Shown here piece after piece: positions 19,906 to 29,088 of a stretch of DNA of 64,000 nt (within the stretch, counting starts at the first letter, position 1; every line of letters begins with the position of its first letter). This DNA is from GMQP-bins7 sp963776565 (GTDB lineage Bacteria > Actinomycetota > Thermoleophilia > Gaiellales > Gaiellaceae): NCBI GenBank assembly GCA_963776565.1, contig CAVZNF010000004.1, forward strand, positions 62,001 to 126,000, written 5' to 3'. The position numbers and the translations under genes were made by a program. Under the pieces are notes generated by a model. It was not told the origin of the DNA, searched no databases, and saw only the letters and a list, made by a program, of their open reading frames with translations.

Positions 19906-20213
19906 GCGACCTGACCTTCGTCATCGAGCTGACGATCCTCGTCCTCGCCGCGTTTCTCGGGTTCGAGGTGATCTCGAAGGTGCCGACGATGCTGCACACC
20001 CCGCTCATGTCGGGGACGAACTTCATCCACGGGATCGTCATCGTCGGGGCGATCATCATCCTCGGCTTCGCCGACGACTCCTTCACGAAGGCAGTGGGCT
20101 TCGTCGCAATGGTCCTGGCCACGGCGAACGTCGTCGGTGGCTGGTTCGTGACGGACCGCATGCTCGAGATGTTCAAACGCAGGCCGGAGCCGAAGAAGGA
20201 CGACGCCGCGTGA
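19902..20213 (+). CDS. pntAB: NAD(P) transhydrogenase alpha subunit part 2
   Basis: A 103-aa integral membrane protein forming the first helices of domain II of the proton channel. It has three hydrophobic segments (FVIELTILVLAAFLGFEVI, IHGIVIVGAIIILGF and GFVAMVLATANVVGGWFV) and the conserved VPTMLHTPLMSGTNFIHGI. The ATG at 19902 overlaps the pntAA TGA, and the stop overlaps the pntB GTG start, so the three subunits are translationally coupled. The charged tail KRRPEPKKDD faces the cytoplasm. Confidence 0.94.
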   Translation: MSDLTFVIELTILVLAAFLGFEVISKVPTMLHTPLMSGTNFIHGIVIVGAIIILGFADDSFTKAVGFVAMVLATANVVGGWFVTDRMLEMFKRRPEPKKDDAA

Positions 20214-21598
20214 TCTCGGATCCGGACGTTCTCGACCTCCTCTACCTCGTCTCGATCGTCTGCTTCGTCCTCGCACTGCGCTTTCTCTCGTCGCCGAAGC
20301 ACGCGCGCCGCGGCAACTGGATCGGTGGCGTCGGGATGCTGGTCGCAATCGCGACGACCCTGCTCATCGATGGCATCTCGAACTGGGCCTTGATCGTCGT
20401 CGCGGCGGCGATCGGGAGCGTCGTCGGGGTGATCGGCGCGCGGCGGGTGAAGATGACGGCGATGCCGCAGATGGTGGCCCTGTTCAACGGGGTCGGCGGG
20501 GGCGCGGCGGCGCTGGTCGCCCTCGCGGAGTACCACGAGCTCGACGGCGTGCTCGTCTGGGACGAGGCGCTGTCGATCTCGCTCTCCGCGCTGATCGGGT
20601 CGATCTCGTTCGCCGGATCGCTCGTCGCCTTCGCAAAGCTGCAGGAACTCGTCAGCGGGCGACCGATCGTGTTCCCGGGCCAGAACGTCGTGAACGTGGT
20701 GATCGTCGGCGCCGCCGCGGCACTCGGTGTCGCGATCGTCGCGGGGCTCGAGGCGCAATGGGCGATCGTTGCGCTCATCCTTCTTGCGCTGGTGTTCGGC
20801 GTGATGTTCGTGCTTCCGATCGGCGGCGCGGACATGCCCGTCGTGATCTCGCTCCTGAACGCATTCACAGGGCTCGCGGCCTCCGCGACCGGCTTCGTGC
20901 TCGACTCGACGGTGCTCATCGTGGCGGGGATGCTCGTCGGCGCCTCGGGCACCCTGCTCACGCTGCTGATGGCGAAGGCGATGAACCGGTCCATCGCAAA
21001 CGTGCTCTTCGGTGCGTTCGGCCAGGTGCAGGCGGGCGTCGGGCAGGCGCGAGCCGACGACGGCCGCACCGTTCGTGCGACGACCGCCGACGACGTCGCG
21101 GTGCAGCTCTCGTTCGCGCGCAAGGTCGTCATCGTTCCGGGCTACGGGATGGCAGTCGCGCAGGCGCAGCACGACGTGCGCCAGCTGGCGGATCTCCTCG
21201 AAGAGCGCGGCGTCGATGTGAAGTACGCGATCCATCCTGTCGCCGGGCGGATGCCTGGGCACATGAACGTCCTTCTCGCCGAGGCGAACGTGCCGTACAC
21301 CCAGCTCCGCGAGATGGACGAGATCAATCCGGAGTTCCCGCAGACCGACGTCGCGCTCGTCATCGGCGCGAACGACGTCACGAACCCTGCGGCGCGCAGC
21401 GACCCGTCCAGCCCGATCTACGGCATGCCCATCCTCGACGTCGACAAGGCCGCCAGCATCATCGTCATGAAGCGCTCGATGAACCCAGGCTTCGCCGGCA
21501 TCGACAACGAGCTCTACCTCGATCCGAAGACAACGATGCTGTTCGGCGACGCGAAGGAGTCGGTGCTCAAGCTGATCTCCGCCGTGAAGTCCGCGTGA
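20210..21598 (+). CDS. pntB: NAD(P) transhydrogenase beta subunit
   Basis: A 462-aa beta subunit: eight or nine membrane helices completing the proton channel, then the NADP(H)-binding domain III. The N-terminal half contains MTAMPQMVALFNGVGGGAAAL and GADMPVVISLLNAFTGLAASATGF, both diagnostic. Domain III carries VPGYGMAVAQAQHDVRQL and IGANDVTNPAARSDPSSPIYGMPILD. Start is GTG at 20210, overlapping the pntAB stop. The enzyme couples proton entry to NADPH formation from NADH. Confidence 0.96.
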   Translation: MISDPDVLDLLYLVSIVCFVLALRFLSSPKHARRGNWIGGVGMLVAIATTLLIDGISNWALIVVAAAIGSVVGVIGARRVKMTAMPQMVALFNGVGGGAAALVALAEYHELDGVLVWDEALSISLSALIGSISFAGSLVAFAKLQELVSGRPIVFPGQNVVNVVIVGAAAALGVAIVAGLEAQWAIVALILLALVFGVMFVLPIGGADMPVVISLLNAFTGLAASATGFVLDSTVLIVAGMLVGASGTLLTLLMAKAMNRSIANVLFGAFGQVQAGVGQARADDGRTVRATTADDVAVQLSFARKVVIVPGYGMAVAQAQHDVRQLADLLEERGVDVKYAIHPVAGRMPGHMNVLLAEANVPYTQLREMDEINPEFPQTDVALVIGANDVTNPAARSDPSSPIYGMPILDVDKAASIIVMKRSMNPGFAGIDNELYLDPKTTMLFGDAKESVLKLISAVKSA

Positions 21599-22530
21599 TC
21601 CCTGTCTTCCGAGCGGCCGACGTCGAGCGAGCGGTCTCGCCGCACGAGGCGTACGACGCCGTTCGTGGCGCGTTCGAGGCGCATGCGCGCGCGACGTGGT
21701 CGATGCCGTCGAAGGTCTACGTGTCGAACTATCCGGCAGGCGACTTCCGCGCCATGCCGGCGATCGGAGACGGACATGCGCTGCTGAAGTGGGTCACGTC
21801 GTTTCCGGGGAACTCTGCGCGCGGCCTGCCGACGGTGACCGGGCTCGTGCTGCTCTCGGACGCCGAGGACGGCCGCCTCCTCGCTGTCTTCGACGCCGCC
21901 GCGGTGACGGCGCTGCGGACAGCGGCGGCAGGCGTGCTCGCCGCTGACACGCTCTGTCGCGCCGAGGCGTCCTCGTACGCGGTGATCGGGTGCGGCGTCA
22001 ACGGCGCCGAGACGGCCCGGATGCTCGTCGCACACGGTGTGACGCCGATCGTCTGGGACGTCGACGCGGGCCGTCGCGAGTTCGTCGCCGACCGTCTTGG
22101 CGCGCACGTCGCGTCGAGCGCCGCAGAGGCGCTCGCGTGCGAGGTCGTCGTCACGGTGACGCCGGGGGCCGACGTCCTGTATTCCGAAGGCTCGCTCGAA
22201 GCAGGTCAGCACGTCTCGCTCATGGGCGCCGACGGCCCAGGGAAGGCCGAGGTCGCGATCGAGGAGCTCCGCCGAGCGCACGTCTTCTGCGACGACTGGG
22301 AGCAGGCGAGCCACGGCGGTGAGCTGGCGGCAGCCGTGGCGGCAGGTGCCGTCACGCGCGAGACCGTCACCGAGCTCGGAGCAGTGCTGATCGGTGACGC
22401 CGACGGCCGCCGGAGCGCGGGGGACATCACACTGTTCGACTCGACAGGCCTCGCGATCCAGGACCTCGCGATCGCCAAGGTCGCATTACCGAAGGCGGCC
22501 GAGTTGGACCTGCAGACGCTCGAGCTCTAG
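21595..22530 (+). CDS. Ornithine cyclodeaminase/mu-crystallin family dehydrogenase
   Basis: A 311-aa NAD(P)-dependent enzyme. The start GTG overlaps the pntB stop (21595-21598), so it is the last gene of the transhydrogenase unit. It has the family substrate motifs KWVTSFPGN and AAAVTALRTAAAG and a Rossmann fold (VIGCGVNGAETARML). Members act as ornithine cyclodeaminase, alanine dehydrogenase or ketimine reductase; the exact reaction cannot be fixed. Its coupling to PntAB suggests a reaction that uses NADPH or that the unit manages amino-acid redox. Confidence 0.88.
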   Translation: MIPVFRAADVERAVSPHEAYDAVRGAFEAHARATWSMPSKVYVSNYPAGDFRAMPAIGDGHALLKWVTSFPGNSARGLPTVTGLVLLSDAEDGRLLAVFDAAAVTALRTAAAGVLAADTLCRAEASSYAVIGCGVNGAETARMLVAHGVTPIVWDVDAGRREFVADRLGAHVASSAAEALACEVVVTVTPGADVLYSEGSLEAGQHVSLMGADGPGKAEVAIEELRRAHVFCDDWEQASHGGELAAAVAAGAVTRETVTELGAVLIGDADGRRSAGDITLFDSTGLAIQDLAIAKVALPKAAELDLQTLEL

Positions 22531-23031
22531 CCGAACGTCACGCCGAAGCGCCCACACAGCTCAGGGATGCTCTCGAAGCGGAAGTCGATCGCGTACTTCA
22601 CGCTGAGCTCCTCCATCTTCGATGGTCCGGCAGCCATCTGCCCCGCCCGCATCCACGAGCTCGTCGAAGAATTTCTCGAACCCCGCCGGAGCGATGATCT
22701 CGAGGATTCGGCACTCCTCGTCGCCCGCGTTCCAGAACGTGTGCCACTGTCCGCGCGGCTTGTAGACGAGGTCGCCTGGACCGGCCTCGACGACGTCGTC
22801 GCCGAGCAACGCACCCATCCGGCCCTCGAGCACGAAGCTGTACTCGTCCTCGCGGTTGTGGCGATGGAGCGGTGCAGCGAGATGACGGGGCGGCATCGGG
22901 TGCTCGACGAGAGCGAAGCCGCCCTCCGTGTCCTCTCCCGGAACGATGAAGCGAACGCCGATGCTGCCGAGCGATCCGGCTTTCCCTTCGGTTGGGCCGA
23001 CGATCCTGGGCGCGGTGAGTGGTGACAGCAT
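22527..23031 (-). CDS. Cupin domain protein (one frame break)
   Basis: A single-cupin protein of about 167 aa. Motif 1 is visible as PLHRHNREDEYSFVLEGRMGALLGD and motif 2 as GDLVYKPRGQWHTFWN, giving the His/Glu/His metal set. Near 22640 the frame breaks: removing one base continues QMAAGPSKMEELSVKYAIDF and ends RFGVTFG at 22527, convergent with the upstream enzyme gene by 4 bases. It is divergently transcribed from a TetR gene across an 83-base region with operator-like repeats, so TetR control is likely. The substrate is unknown. Confidence 0.82.
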
Positions 23032-23072
23032 GAGAGTCTCCTATTTCGTCGGACAGTAATGTGTTGCGAATA

Positions 23073-23105
23073 TGACACGACCCGCCCGGCGTGTCAAGAT
23101 TTGAC
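23073..23105. promoter_or_regulatory. Operator-like inverted repeats between cupin and tetR genes
   Basis: TGACACG (23073-23079) and CGTGTCA (23090-23096) are perfect 7-bp arms with a 10-base spacer. The next bases, GTCAA-GAT-TTGAC (23093-23105), are a second short palindrome that overlaps it. Both lie between divergent start codons (23031 and 23115), where a TetR-family repressor normally binds. The second palindrome ends 10 bases before the tetR start, consistent with autorepression. Confidence 0.55.
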
Positions 23106-23114
23106 GCGGCAGCC

Positions 23115-23722
23115 ATGTCTACTGAAAAGCGCACATATCGGATGAAGCGACGCGCGGAGGCCCAGGAGGCGACCCGTCTCCGCATCACCGAGAGCGCCGT
23201 CGAGCTCCATCGGACGCTTGGCCCATCACAGACGACGATGGCGGCGGTTGCGCAGCGCGCTGGCGTTCAGCGCTCCACCCTCTACCGCCACTTCCCTGAC
23301 GAGGCCGCGCTCTTCGATTCGTGCAGAGCTCACTGGTATGCAGCCATCCCCCGCCGGACCTCGCCCGCTGGCGCGCGATCACTCCGTTGGACGAACGGCT
23401 GGTCGTGGCGCTGACCGAGCTCTACGCGTGGTACCGCAGCACGGGCACGATGCTCGACGCCCTGATCCGAGACGAGACACTCGTCCCCGCGGTCGGTCAG
23501 CAGTTCGGAGCGTTCCACGCTCGCCTCGACGAGGCGCACGACGTCTTGCTCGCCGGCCGTGGCATCCGTGGCGGTAGGCGAGCGAGCGTCAGCGCGGCGG
23601 TACGGCTCTCACTGAAGTTCGAGACCTGGCGAGCGCTCTGCCGCGAGGGCGGGCTACAGGATCGCCGGGCGGCAAACCTCATGGCGGCCTTGATCGCCGC
23701 CGCAGGCTCGGCGCCGCACTAG
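23115..23722 (+). CDS. TetR-family transcriptional regulator (one frame break)
   Basis: A regulator of about 202 aa. The N-terminal helix-turn-helix reads TRLRITESAVELHRTLGPSQ then TTMAAVAQRAGVQRSTLYRHFPDEAALF, a clear TetR DNA-binding domain. The break near 23345 fits a missing base: RAHWYA then continues SHPPPDLARWRAI in the next frame, through the ligand-binding domain to the stop at 23722. It is divergent from the cupin gene and converges on the FAD oxidoreductase with a 4-base overlap. The ligand is unknown. Confidence 0.85.
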
Positions 23723-24849
23723 TGGACGAGTAGCCGCGCCGGCTCGAAGAGCTCGAGCTTCGGATCCGGCTCACCCAGGATTGCTCGGGCAACCAGGCGC
23801 CCGCACGCGAAGCCGAGCACGTTGCCGTGGCCGGAGTAGCCGCCGGCCATCCAGAGGCGCTCATCACCCGGAACCCGCCCGACAACCGGGATGAAGTCGA
23901 AGACCATCCCGAAGATCCCGGCCCAGCGGTAGTCGATCCGCACCGGTCGCCCGACGTGCTCCTCGACGAAGCGCTCGAGCGCTGACTGGACGACCGGTGT
24001 CGTGACCTCGTCCGCCGTGAACTCGGTATCGAGCGAGACGTCGCGGAACCCTCCCGCCACGATCCTGCCGTCGAGCCGCTGGTGCCAGTAGTCGAAGCCG
24101 TGCCTGCCGTAGTGCGGGATCTCGAACAGCATCTCCTCGATCGGCTCCGTCGCAATCACCTGGCCGCGCGTCGGAACGATGAGCCCCTCGAGCTCGCCGA
24201 GGAGCCCGCTCGGATAGCCGTCCGTCGCGACGACGACGGTCTCGGCAACCACGTCGTCCAGTGCATGGATGCGCGTGTGCTCCTGGATGTCGACGCCGGC
24301 GACTGCGGCTCTGTCTGCGAGGCGGCGTACGAGCCGTGCCGGTTGCAACACACCGTCCGGCGGATGAAAGAGCGCCGCCGGATAGCGCTCGAGCGGCGCC
24401 GTGAGACCCTCCCGCCAGTCCGCGGCGAACCCCGCGGCACGCAGCGCGTCGTACTCGTCGCGCAGCTCGTCCCGCTCCTCCTCGTCAACGGCGAGCCGGA
24501 GGCTGCCGGTCGGGCGGAAGGCGTCGCCGGCTAGCGCTGCGAGCTGGTCGAGCTCCGCTTCGGTCCAGCGCCACAGATCCGCCGTCGCCTCGTCGCCAAT
24601 CGACTCTGCCAGCACCGGATAGGGCGCGGCGCCGCCGCGAAGCGCGAACCCGCCGTTTCGCCCGCTCGCCCCGCCGGCGATCTCGCGCGCCTCGAAGAGG
24701 CTGACCTTCAAGCCGGCCTCTGCGAGCGCAAGCGCGCACGAGCAGCCGGTGATGCCGCCGCCGACGACGGCGACGTCCGCTTTGCCGCTCAGGCGCGTCG
24801 AGGCGAGAGGATCCGCCGGCTCGTCGAGCCAGTACGAGGTCGTCGACAT
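23719..24849 (-). CDS. FAD-dependent oxidoreductase (DAO/PuuB type)
   Basis: A 376-aa D-amino-acid-oxidase family flavoprotein. The N-terminal FAD motif is DVAVVGGGITGCSCALALAEAG, followed by GGASGRNGGF, typical of gamma-glutamylputrescine oxidase and related amine oxidases. Near the C-terminus are DYRWAGIFGMVFDFIPVVGR and GGYSGHGNVLG. It probably oxidises a secondary amine or amino acid, giving hydrogen peroxide. It is not clearly in an operon: dprA lies 12 bases beyond its 5' end in the same direction as a separate function, read afterwards. Confidence 0.87.
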   Translation of the reverse strand: MSTTSYWLDEPADPLASTRLSGKADVAVVGGGITGCSCALALAEAGLKVSLFEAREIAGGASGRNGGFALRGGAAPYPVLAESIGDEATADLWRWTEAELDQLAALAGDAFRPTGSLRLAVDEEERDELRDEYDALRAAGFAADWREGLTAPLERYPAALFHPPDGVLQPARLVRRLADRAAVAGVDIQEHTRIHALDDVVAETVVVATDGYPSGLLGELEGLIVPTRGQVIATEPIEEMLFEIPHYGRHGFDYWHQRLDGRIVAGGFRDVSLDTEFTADEVTTPVVQSALERFVEEHVGRPVRIDYRWAGIFGMVFDFIPVVGRVPGDERLWMAGGYSGHGNVLGFACGRLVARAILGEPDPKLELFEPARLLVH

Positions 24850-24861
24850 TGAGTCGCGATC

Positions 24862-25716
24862 CTAGACCGCTGCGCGATAGACCCCGTCCTCGAGCATCAC
24901 CTCCCCCGCGAGCTCCAGCTCCATCAGCGCCGCTGCCCCCTCGCCCGGATCGAGCCCCGACGCCCGCACGAGCTCGTCGGCCGTCAGCGCGGCATCGCGA
25001 AGGTGGGCCAGGAGCGCCGCCGCAATCGGATCCAGCGAGCCGCGGCGCGTCGCCTGCGGCTCGATGCCGTACAGCTCGAGCACATCGCTCGCACTCGTGA
25101 CGGGCGTTGCACCGAGCTTGAGCAACGCATTCGTGCCAGCCGAGAGCGCGGACGTGATCTCGCCCGGGACGGCGAGCACGTCACGACCTTCCTCGAGCGC
25201 GAAGTCTGCGGTGATGAGGGCACCACTTCGCTCGCGGGCTTCGACCACGACAGCCGCGTTACACAGACCGGCGATAATCCGATTCCTCGCAGGAAAGCGC
25301 CACGGCGCCGGCTCGACGCCCGGCTCGTACTCCGAGAGCACGAGTCCGTCCTCACCGATCCGCCGCGCGAGCTCGGCGTGGGCGGCCGGGTAGTCACGGT
25401 CGATCCCGCATCCAAGGACGGCAACGGTTCGTCCTCCGCCCTCGAGTGCGCCACGGTGCGCCTCGCCATCGATTCCCCGCGCCATCCCGCTGACGACGAC
25501 CAGACCGGCGGCCGCCAGCTCGCGGGCAAGCGAGCGCGTGACCGACCTCCCGTACGCGGAGCACGCTCTCGCACCCACGATGGCAACGGCGGGCTCAGCG
25601 AGCAGCGCGACATCCGCCGCACCTCGCGCATAGAGCCGCGGCGGCGGATCGTGAATCGCGGCCAGGAGCTGCGGGAACTCCGCATCGCGACGCCGAATGC
25701 AGCGGATCTCGCTCAT
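24862..25716 (-). CDS. dprA: DNA processing protein DprA
   Basis: A 284-aa DprA/Smf that loads RecA onto incoming single-stranded DNA. The Rossmann-like core includes VAIVGARACSAYGRSV, VSGMARGIDGEAHRGAL, GGRTVAVLGCGIDRDYP, FPARNRIIAGL and ALITADFALEEGRDVLAVPGEI. The last 50 residues form a winged-helix domain (LTADELVRASGLDPGEG). The ATG overlaps the comM stop (ATGA). The pairing suggests natural transformation ability or a retained recombination role; other competence genes are not in the window. Confidence 0.95.
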   Translation of the reverse strand: MSEIRCIRRRDAEFPQLLAAIHDPPPRLYARGAADVALLAEPAVAIVGARACSAYGRSVTRSLARELAAAGLVVVSGMARGIDGEAHRGALEGGGRTVAVLGCGIDRDYPAAHAELARRIGEDGLVLSEYEPGVEPAPWRFPARNRIIAGLCNAAVVVEARERSGALITADFALEEGRDVLAVPGEITSALSAGTNALLKLGATPVTSASDVLELYGIEPQATRRGSLDPIAAALLAHLRDAALTADELVRASGLDPGEGAAALMELELAGEVMLEDGVYRAAV

Positions 25717-27176
25717 GCGGCCGGAAGGTCTCCCGGCATGCGGTACGAGAGCGCCTCGGCGACATGCGACGGCTCGACGACGTCGGCGCGCGCAAGCACG
25801 GCGATCGTGCGAGCGACGCGCGCGACACGAGCGCGTCCCCTGCCCGAGAGCGGCAGCCGGTCAACAGCGCTCGACAGCAGCTCGGAGGCGGCCTCCGTTC
25901 GGCGCGGTACGGAGGTCCGCAACCGCTCGCGCGCTTCGAGAACGCGTCCGCGCACGTAGGCCGACGACTCCGCCGGGGGTGCAGCGAGCTCGGCCGCGCG
26001 CGGCCGTGGCATCGCGACGGCGAGATCGAAACGATCGAGCAGCGCGCGCGAGAGCTTCTCCCGATACGCCGTGAGCCGCTGCGTCGTGCACGCGCACTCG
26101 ACGGCTGGATCGCCGCGTGCGCCGCACGGGCACATGTTCATCGTGCCGACCAGCACAAAGCGAGCCGGGAAAAGCGCGTGACCCCCGACGCGTGCGACCG
26201 CCACCACGCCGTCCTCCAGCGGCTGCCTCAGGGACTCGAGAACCGAACGCGGGAACTCGGGCAGCTCATCCAGGAGCAACACGCCGCGATGGGCCAACGA
26301 CACCTCACCCGGCCGCGGATTGGATCCACCGCCCACGATTGCCGGCACGGATGCGCCGTGATGGGGCGCCCGAAACGGCGCACCGGACACGAGCGCGCGC
26401 CCCGGAGGCAAGAGGCCCGCAACGGAGTGGATTCGCGTCACCTCCAACGCCTCAGCTCGCGTGAGCGCCGGAAGGATTCCCGGCAAGCGGCGCGCGAGCA
26501 TCGACTTACCGGTTCCCGGAGGCCCCATCAGCAAGACGTTGTGCGAGCCGGTGGCCGCGATCTCGAGCGCACGGCGGGCGCGCTCCTGTCCGCGCACGTC
26601 CGCCAGATCGGGTGCAAGGGACTCGTCGGCGCCCTCCGGCAGAGGCTCGTACGACGGAGCCTCGATCTCTCCTCGAAAGTACGCGACGACCTCAGTGAGG
26701 TTGCGGACGGGTACGGGTTCGATGCCCGCGAGAGCAGCCTCGGGCGCCGACTCGGCCGCGCACACGACTCGTGCGAGACCGGCACGCCGCGCCCCTTCGG
26801 CGACGGCGAGCGTCCCCGACACCGGGCGAACCCGCCCGTCGAGGCCGAGCTCACCGACCGCGGCGTGGTCGACGAGCCGCTCCGGAGGAAGCTGCCTGGT
26901 CGCACCGAGCACGGCAAGCGAGATAGGAAGGTCGAATCCCGATCCTTCCTTGCGCAATGCGGCCGGGGCGAGATTGACCGTGATCCGCCGATTGAGAGGC
27001 CAGTCGAGCGCGGCCGAGACCACGCCACTGCGAACGCGGTGCTTCGCCTCCTGGCAGGCACGGTCGGCGAGACCGACGATCGCGAAGCCCGGAATCCCCG
27101 GCTGAAGATGCGCTTCGACGTCGACCTTTCGAGGCTCGAGGCCGACGAGCGCATGAGTGACCGCGCGAGCGAGCAC
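25713..27176 (-). CDS. comM: YifB/ComM-family AAA+ ATPase (Mg-chelatase-like)
   Basis: A 487-aa ComM, a helicase that aids branch migration of DNA taken up by transformation. The N-terminal lon-like domain has GLEPRKVDVEAHLQPGIPGF; the AAA+ core has GPPGTGKSMLARRLPGILP, VLLLDELPEF and MNMCPCG with a Zn-binding-like Cys cluster (CPCGARGDPAVECACT). I chose the GTG at 27176, which gives the family N-terminus MLARAVTHALVGLE; GTG 27185 and TTG 27215 are in-frame alternatives. It is coupled to dprA. Confidence 0.92.
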   Translation of the reverse strand: MLARAVTHALVGLEPRKVDVEAHLQPGIPGFAIVGLADRACQEAKHRVRSGVVSAALDWPLNRRITVNLAPAALRKEGSGFDLPISLAVLGATRQLPPERLVDHAAVGELGLDGRVRPVSGTLAVAEGARRAGLARVVCAAESAPEAALAGIEPVPVRNLTEVVAYFRGEIEAPSYEPLPEGADESLAPDLADVRGQERARRALEIAATGSHNVLLMGPPGTGKSMLARRLPGILPALTRAEALEVTRIHSVAGLLPPGRALVSGAPFRAPHHGASVPAIVGGGSNPRPGEVSLAHRGVLLLDELPEFPRSVLESLRQPLEDGVVAVARVGGHALFPARFVLVGTMNMCPCGARGDPAVECACTTQRLTAYREKLSRALLDRFDLAVAMPRPRAAELAAPPAESSAYVRGRVLEARERLRTSVPRRTEAASELLSSAVDRLPLSGRGRARVARVARTIAVLARADVVEPSHVAEALSYRMPGDLPAA

Positions 27177-27244
27177 CCACGCCACGGTAGGCACTGGGGC
27201 CGACCGAACAGTCAAGCCCCAGTGCCGATTTCGCTACGAGAGTG

Positions 27245-27859
27245 CTACGAGGACGGCGTGTAGCAGAGAGCGTGCACCGTGAACGTGCTGTCGGTGCCGC
27301 TGTCGTTGAGACCGACGGCGAGGAACCCGATGACCTGGCCCTGTGGGTTCTTGAGCGGCTCGAGCTCGCCCGTCATGAGCTCGCGGCCCGAAGTGTCGGT
27401 GCTCCAGTCGGTTCCGCCCGAGATCGCCCGCTCGTTGCCGCTGCAGAGCGAGGTGACCCGTGAGCTGTTGTACTGGCCGTTCTCGGCGGACCCACCGTCG
27501 ACGACGACCGAGGCGGTCCGATCGGTGATCGCACCGATCACTCCGGCAGGTCCGGCCGGGCCTGCAGCACCAGCAGCACCTGCAGGTCCCGCCGGACCCT
27601 GCGGGCCGACCGGCCCGGCGGGCAGCTGGCCTGGCGCGAAGTCGGAGCGGAGCAGCGACCGTGCCGCGACCTTTGCGGAGTTCACAGCGTTGTTCTTGAT
27701 CTTCGGATTCGATACCGCGGCGTCTTTCAGCTGCGGCGTTCCGACGCTGTTCCTCGCGAGTTGCGTGGCTGCGGCCATGCCCGTGCCGCCGAGCGCGACG
27801 AGCAACGCGAGACAGGCGACCACCATTGCCGGCGACGGCCGGCGCAAGAGCTTTCTCAT
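27245..27859 (-). CDS. Secreted collagen-like repeat protein
   Basis: A 204-aa exported protein. The N-terminus has basic residues then a hydrophobic segment (AMVVACLALLVALGGTGMAA). Then come short repeats of the form NSVGTPQLKD and NAVNSAKVAARSL, followed by about ten Gly-x-y triplets (GPVGPQGPAGPAG...) and a C-terminal beta-rich domain with two Cys. Proteins with this plan are numerous in Thermoleophilia, which supports the taxonomic guess. The function is unknown; a surface or matrix role is plausible. It stands alone between the methyltransferase and comM. Confidence 0.82.
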   Translation of the reverse strand: MRKLLRRPSPAMVVACLALLVALGGTGMAAATQLARNSVGTPQLKDAAVSNPKIKNNAVNSAKVAARSLLRSDFAPGQLPAGPVGPQGPAGPAGAAGAAGPAGPAGVIGAITDRTASVVVDGGSAENGQYNSSRVTSLCSGNERAISGGTDWSTDTSGRELMTGELEPLKNPQGQVIGFLAVGLNDSGTDSTFTVHALCYTPSS

Positions 27860-27935
27860 CTCCTACCCCTTTCTCGAGGCCTGCCCGGCCAGGCTACCCC
27901 CGAGATCGGCCGACTCCTGGAGGCGCAGTGATCTC

Positions 27936-29057
27936 TTACGTTTCCCGTACACAGACCAGCACCGACTCGTAATACTCGCCCGCTCGGCGGCCCGTTCTGC
28001 GATTGACGTGTCGCTCGAGTCGGTCGACGAGCCGAAGACTGCTCCGCTCCAGGATCTCCGGGTAGAGATCGCGACGATCGTTGACGACGATGATCACCGG
28101 AGCATCGGACTGGAGTGAGCGCGACTGCGCGACGAGGACACGCGAGATCCCGTCGACGTAGTCCGCGAGAGCACGTTTGCTCGTCCCGAGCGCGGCCGCG
28201 CCGAGCTCGCGGTCGCGACGATCGTCGAGGCCTAGAAGCTCGTACGCATATCGGTGCTGCTCGTGGTAGTCGATCAGCCCCGGGTACGGCGGCGATGTGA
28301 CGATCGCATCGAAGTGGCCGTCGAGCACGACATCACCCGAATCGCCGTGCACAACATCGGCAGCGCGTCGGCGCGCTCGCACCTTCTGGAATGACTTGAT
28401 CCGGGCGAGCGTGTCGAGGAGGTAGCGGGAGAGGAACTTCGCCGCTTCCGGCACGGGAACACACTCGCGGCGGTGCTTGTAGCACCAGTAGGGCTCGCGC
28501 TGGGGCATCCTTGGAAAGTCGAGATCGAAGTGCGTGGTACGACGTGCCGAACGCGCTGCGCGCGCGAGCACGACACGGAGGACATCGGCGTGCTCGTACT
28601 CGTCGACGATCGAGCGGAAGTGCAAGAGCTCGGCCGCCGCCTGCGGGGCGAACCACTCGCGCAAATACCCGCTCGGTTGCGTGCGTGCGACGCCGCCGAC
28701 CCGGCTGAGCGCATCGCGCAGATCGGACTCGAGCCGAAAGAGGTCGTACCTGCGGGTCTTCACTTGCATCAACAGGCAGTTGAACGCCGCGACGTCCACC
28801 CCGACCGCGTCGTACCCGGACTCGAGGCACTGGACGAGCGTCGTCCCCGAGCCGGCGAAGGGGTCGAGCACCCGACCGCCGACTGACACGTAGCGACCGA
28901 GAAGTGCCTCCACGAGTTGCGGGACGAACTTTCCGAGATATGGGTGAAGACGGTGAACGTGCTTCGTCCGCTCGCGCTCCGGGAGCTCCTGCTCCGACCA
29001 CGAGAGGTGAAGCTCGTCGGAGAGCCCACCGTAGAGCGCGGCCTGCGTCGGAGCCAT
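27936..29057 (-). CDS. Solitary DNA N4/N6 methyltransferase
   Basis: A 373-aa DNA methyltransferase. Motif I (AdoMet binding) is GRVLDPFAGSGTTLVQ; motif IV (catalytic) is VTSPPYPGLIDY, of the SPPY type used by N4-cytosine or N6-adenine enzymes. Motif I before IV suggests alpha or gamma order, but without a clear target recognition domain this is tentative. It has the PYLGKFVPQLVEALL lead seen in DNA methylase N-4/N-6 family proteins. No restriction enzyme gene is adjacent; the next gene is yraN. Confidence 0.83.
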   Translation of the reverse strand: MAPTQAALYGGLSDELHLSWSEQELPERERTKHVHRLHPYLGKFVPQLVEALLGRYVSVGGRVLDPFAGSGTTLVQCLESGYDAVGVDVAAFNCLLMQVKTRRYDLFRLESDLRDALSRVGGVARTQPSGYLREWFAPQAAAELLHFRSIVDEYEHADVLRVVLARAARSARRTTHFDLDFPRMPQREPYWCYKHRRECVPVPEAAKFLSRYLLDTLARIKSFQKVRARRRAADVVHGDSGDVVLDGHFDAIVTSPPYPGLIDYHEQHRYAYELLGLDDRRDRELGAAALGTSKRALADYVDGISRVLVAQSRSLQSDAPVIIVVNDRRDLYPEILERSSLRLVDRLERHVNRRTGRRAGEYYESVLVCVRET

Positions 29058-29088
29058 GCAGGCTCATTCGACAGCGCAGCCGACGGTC

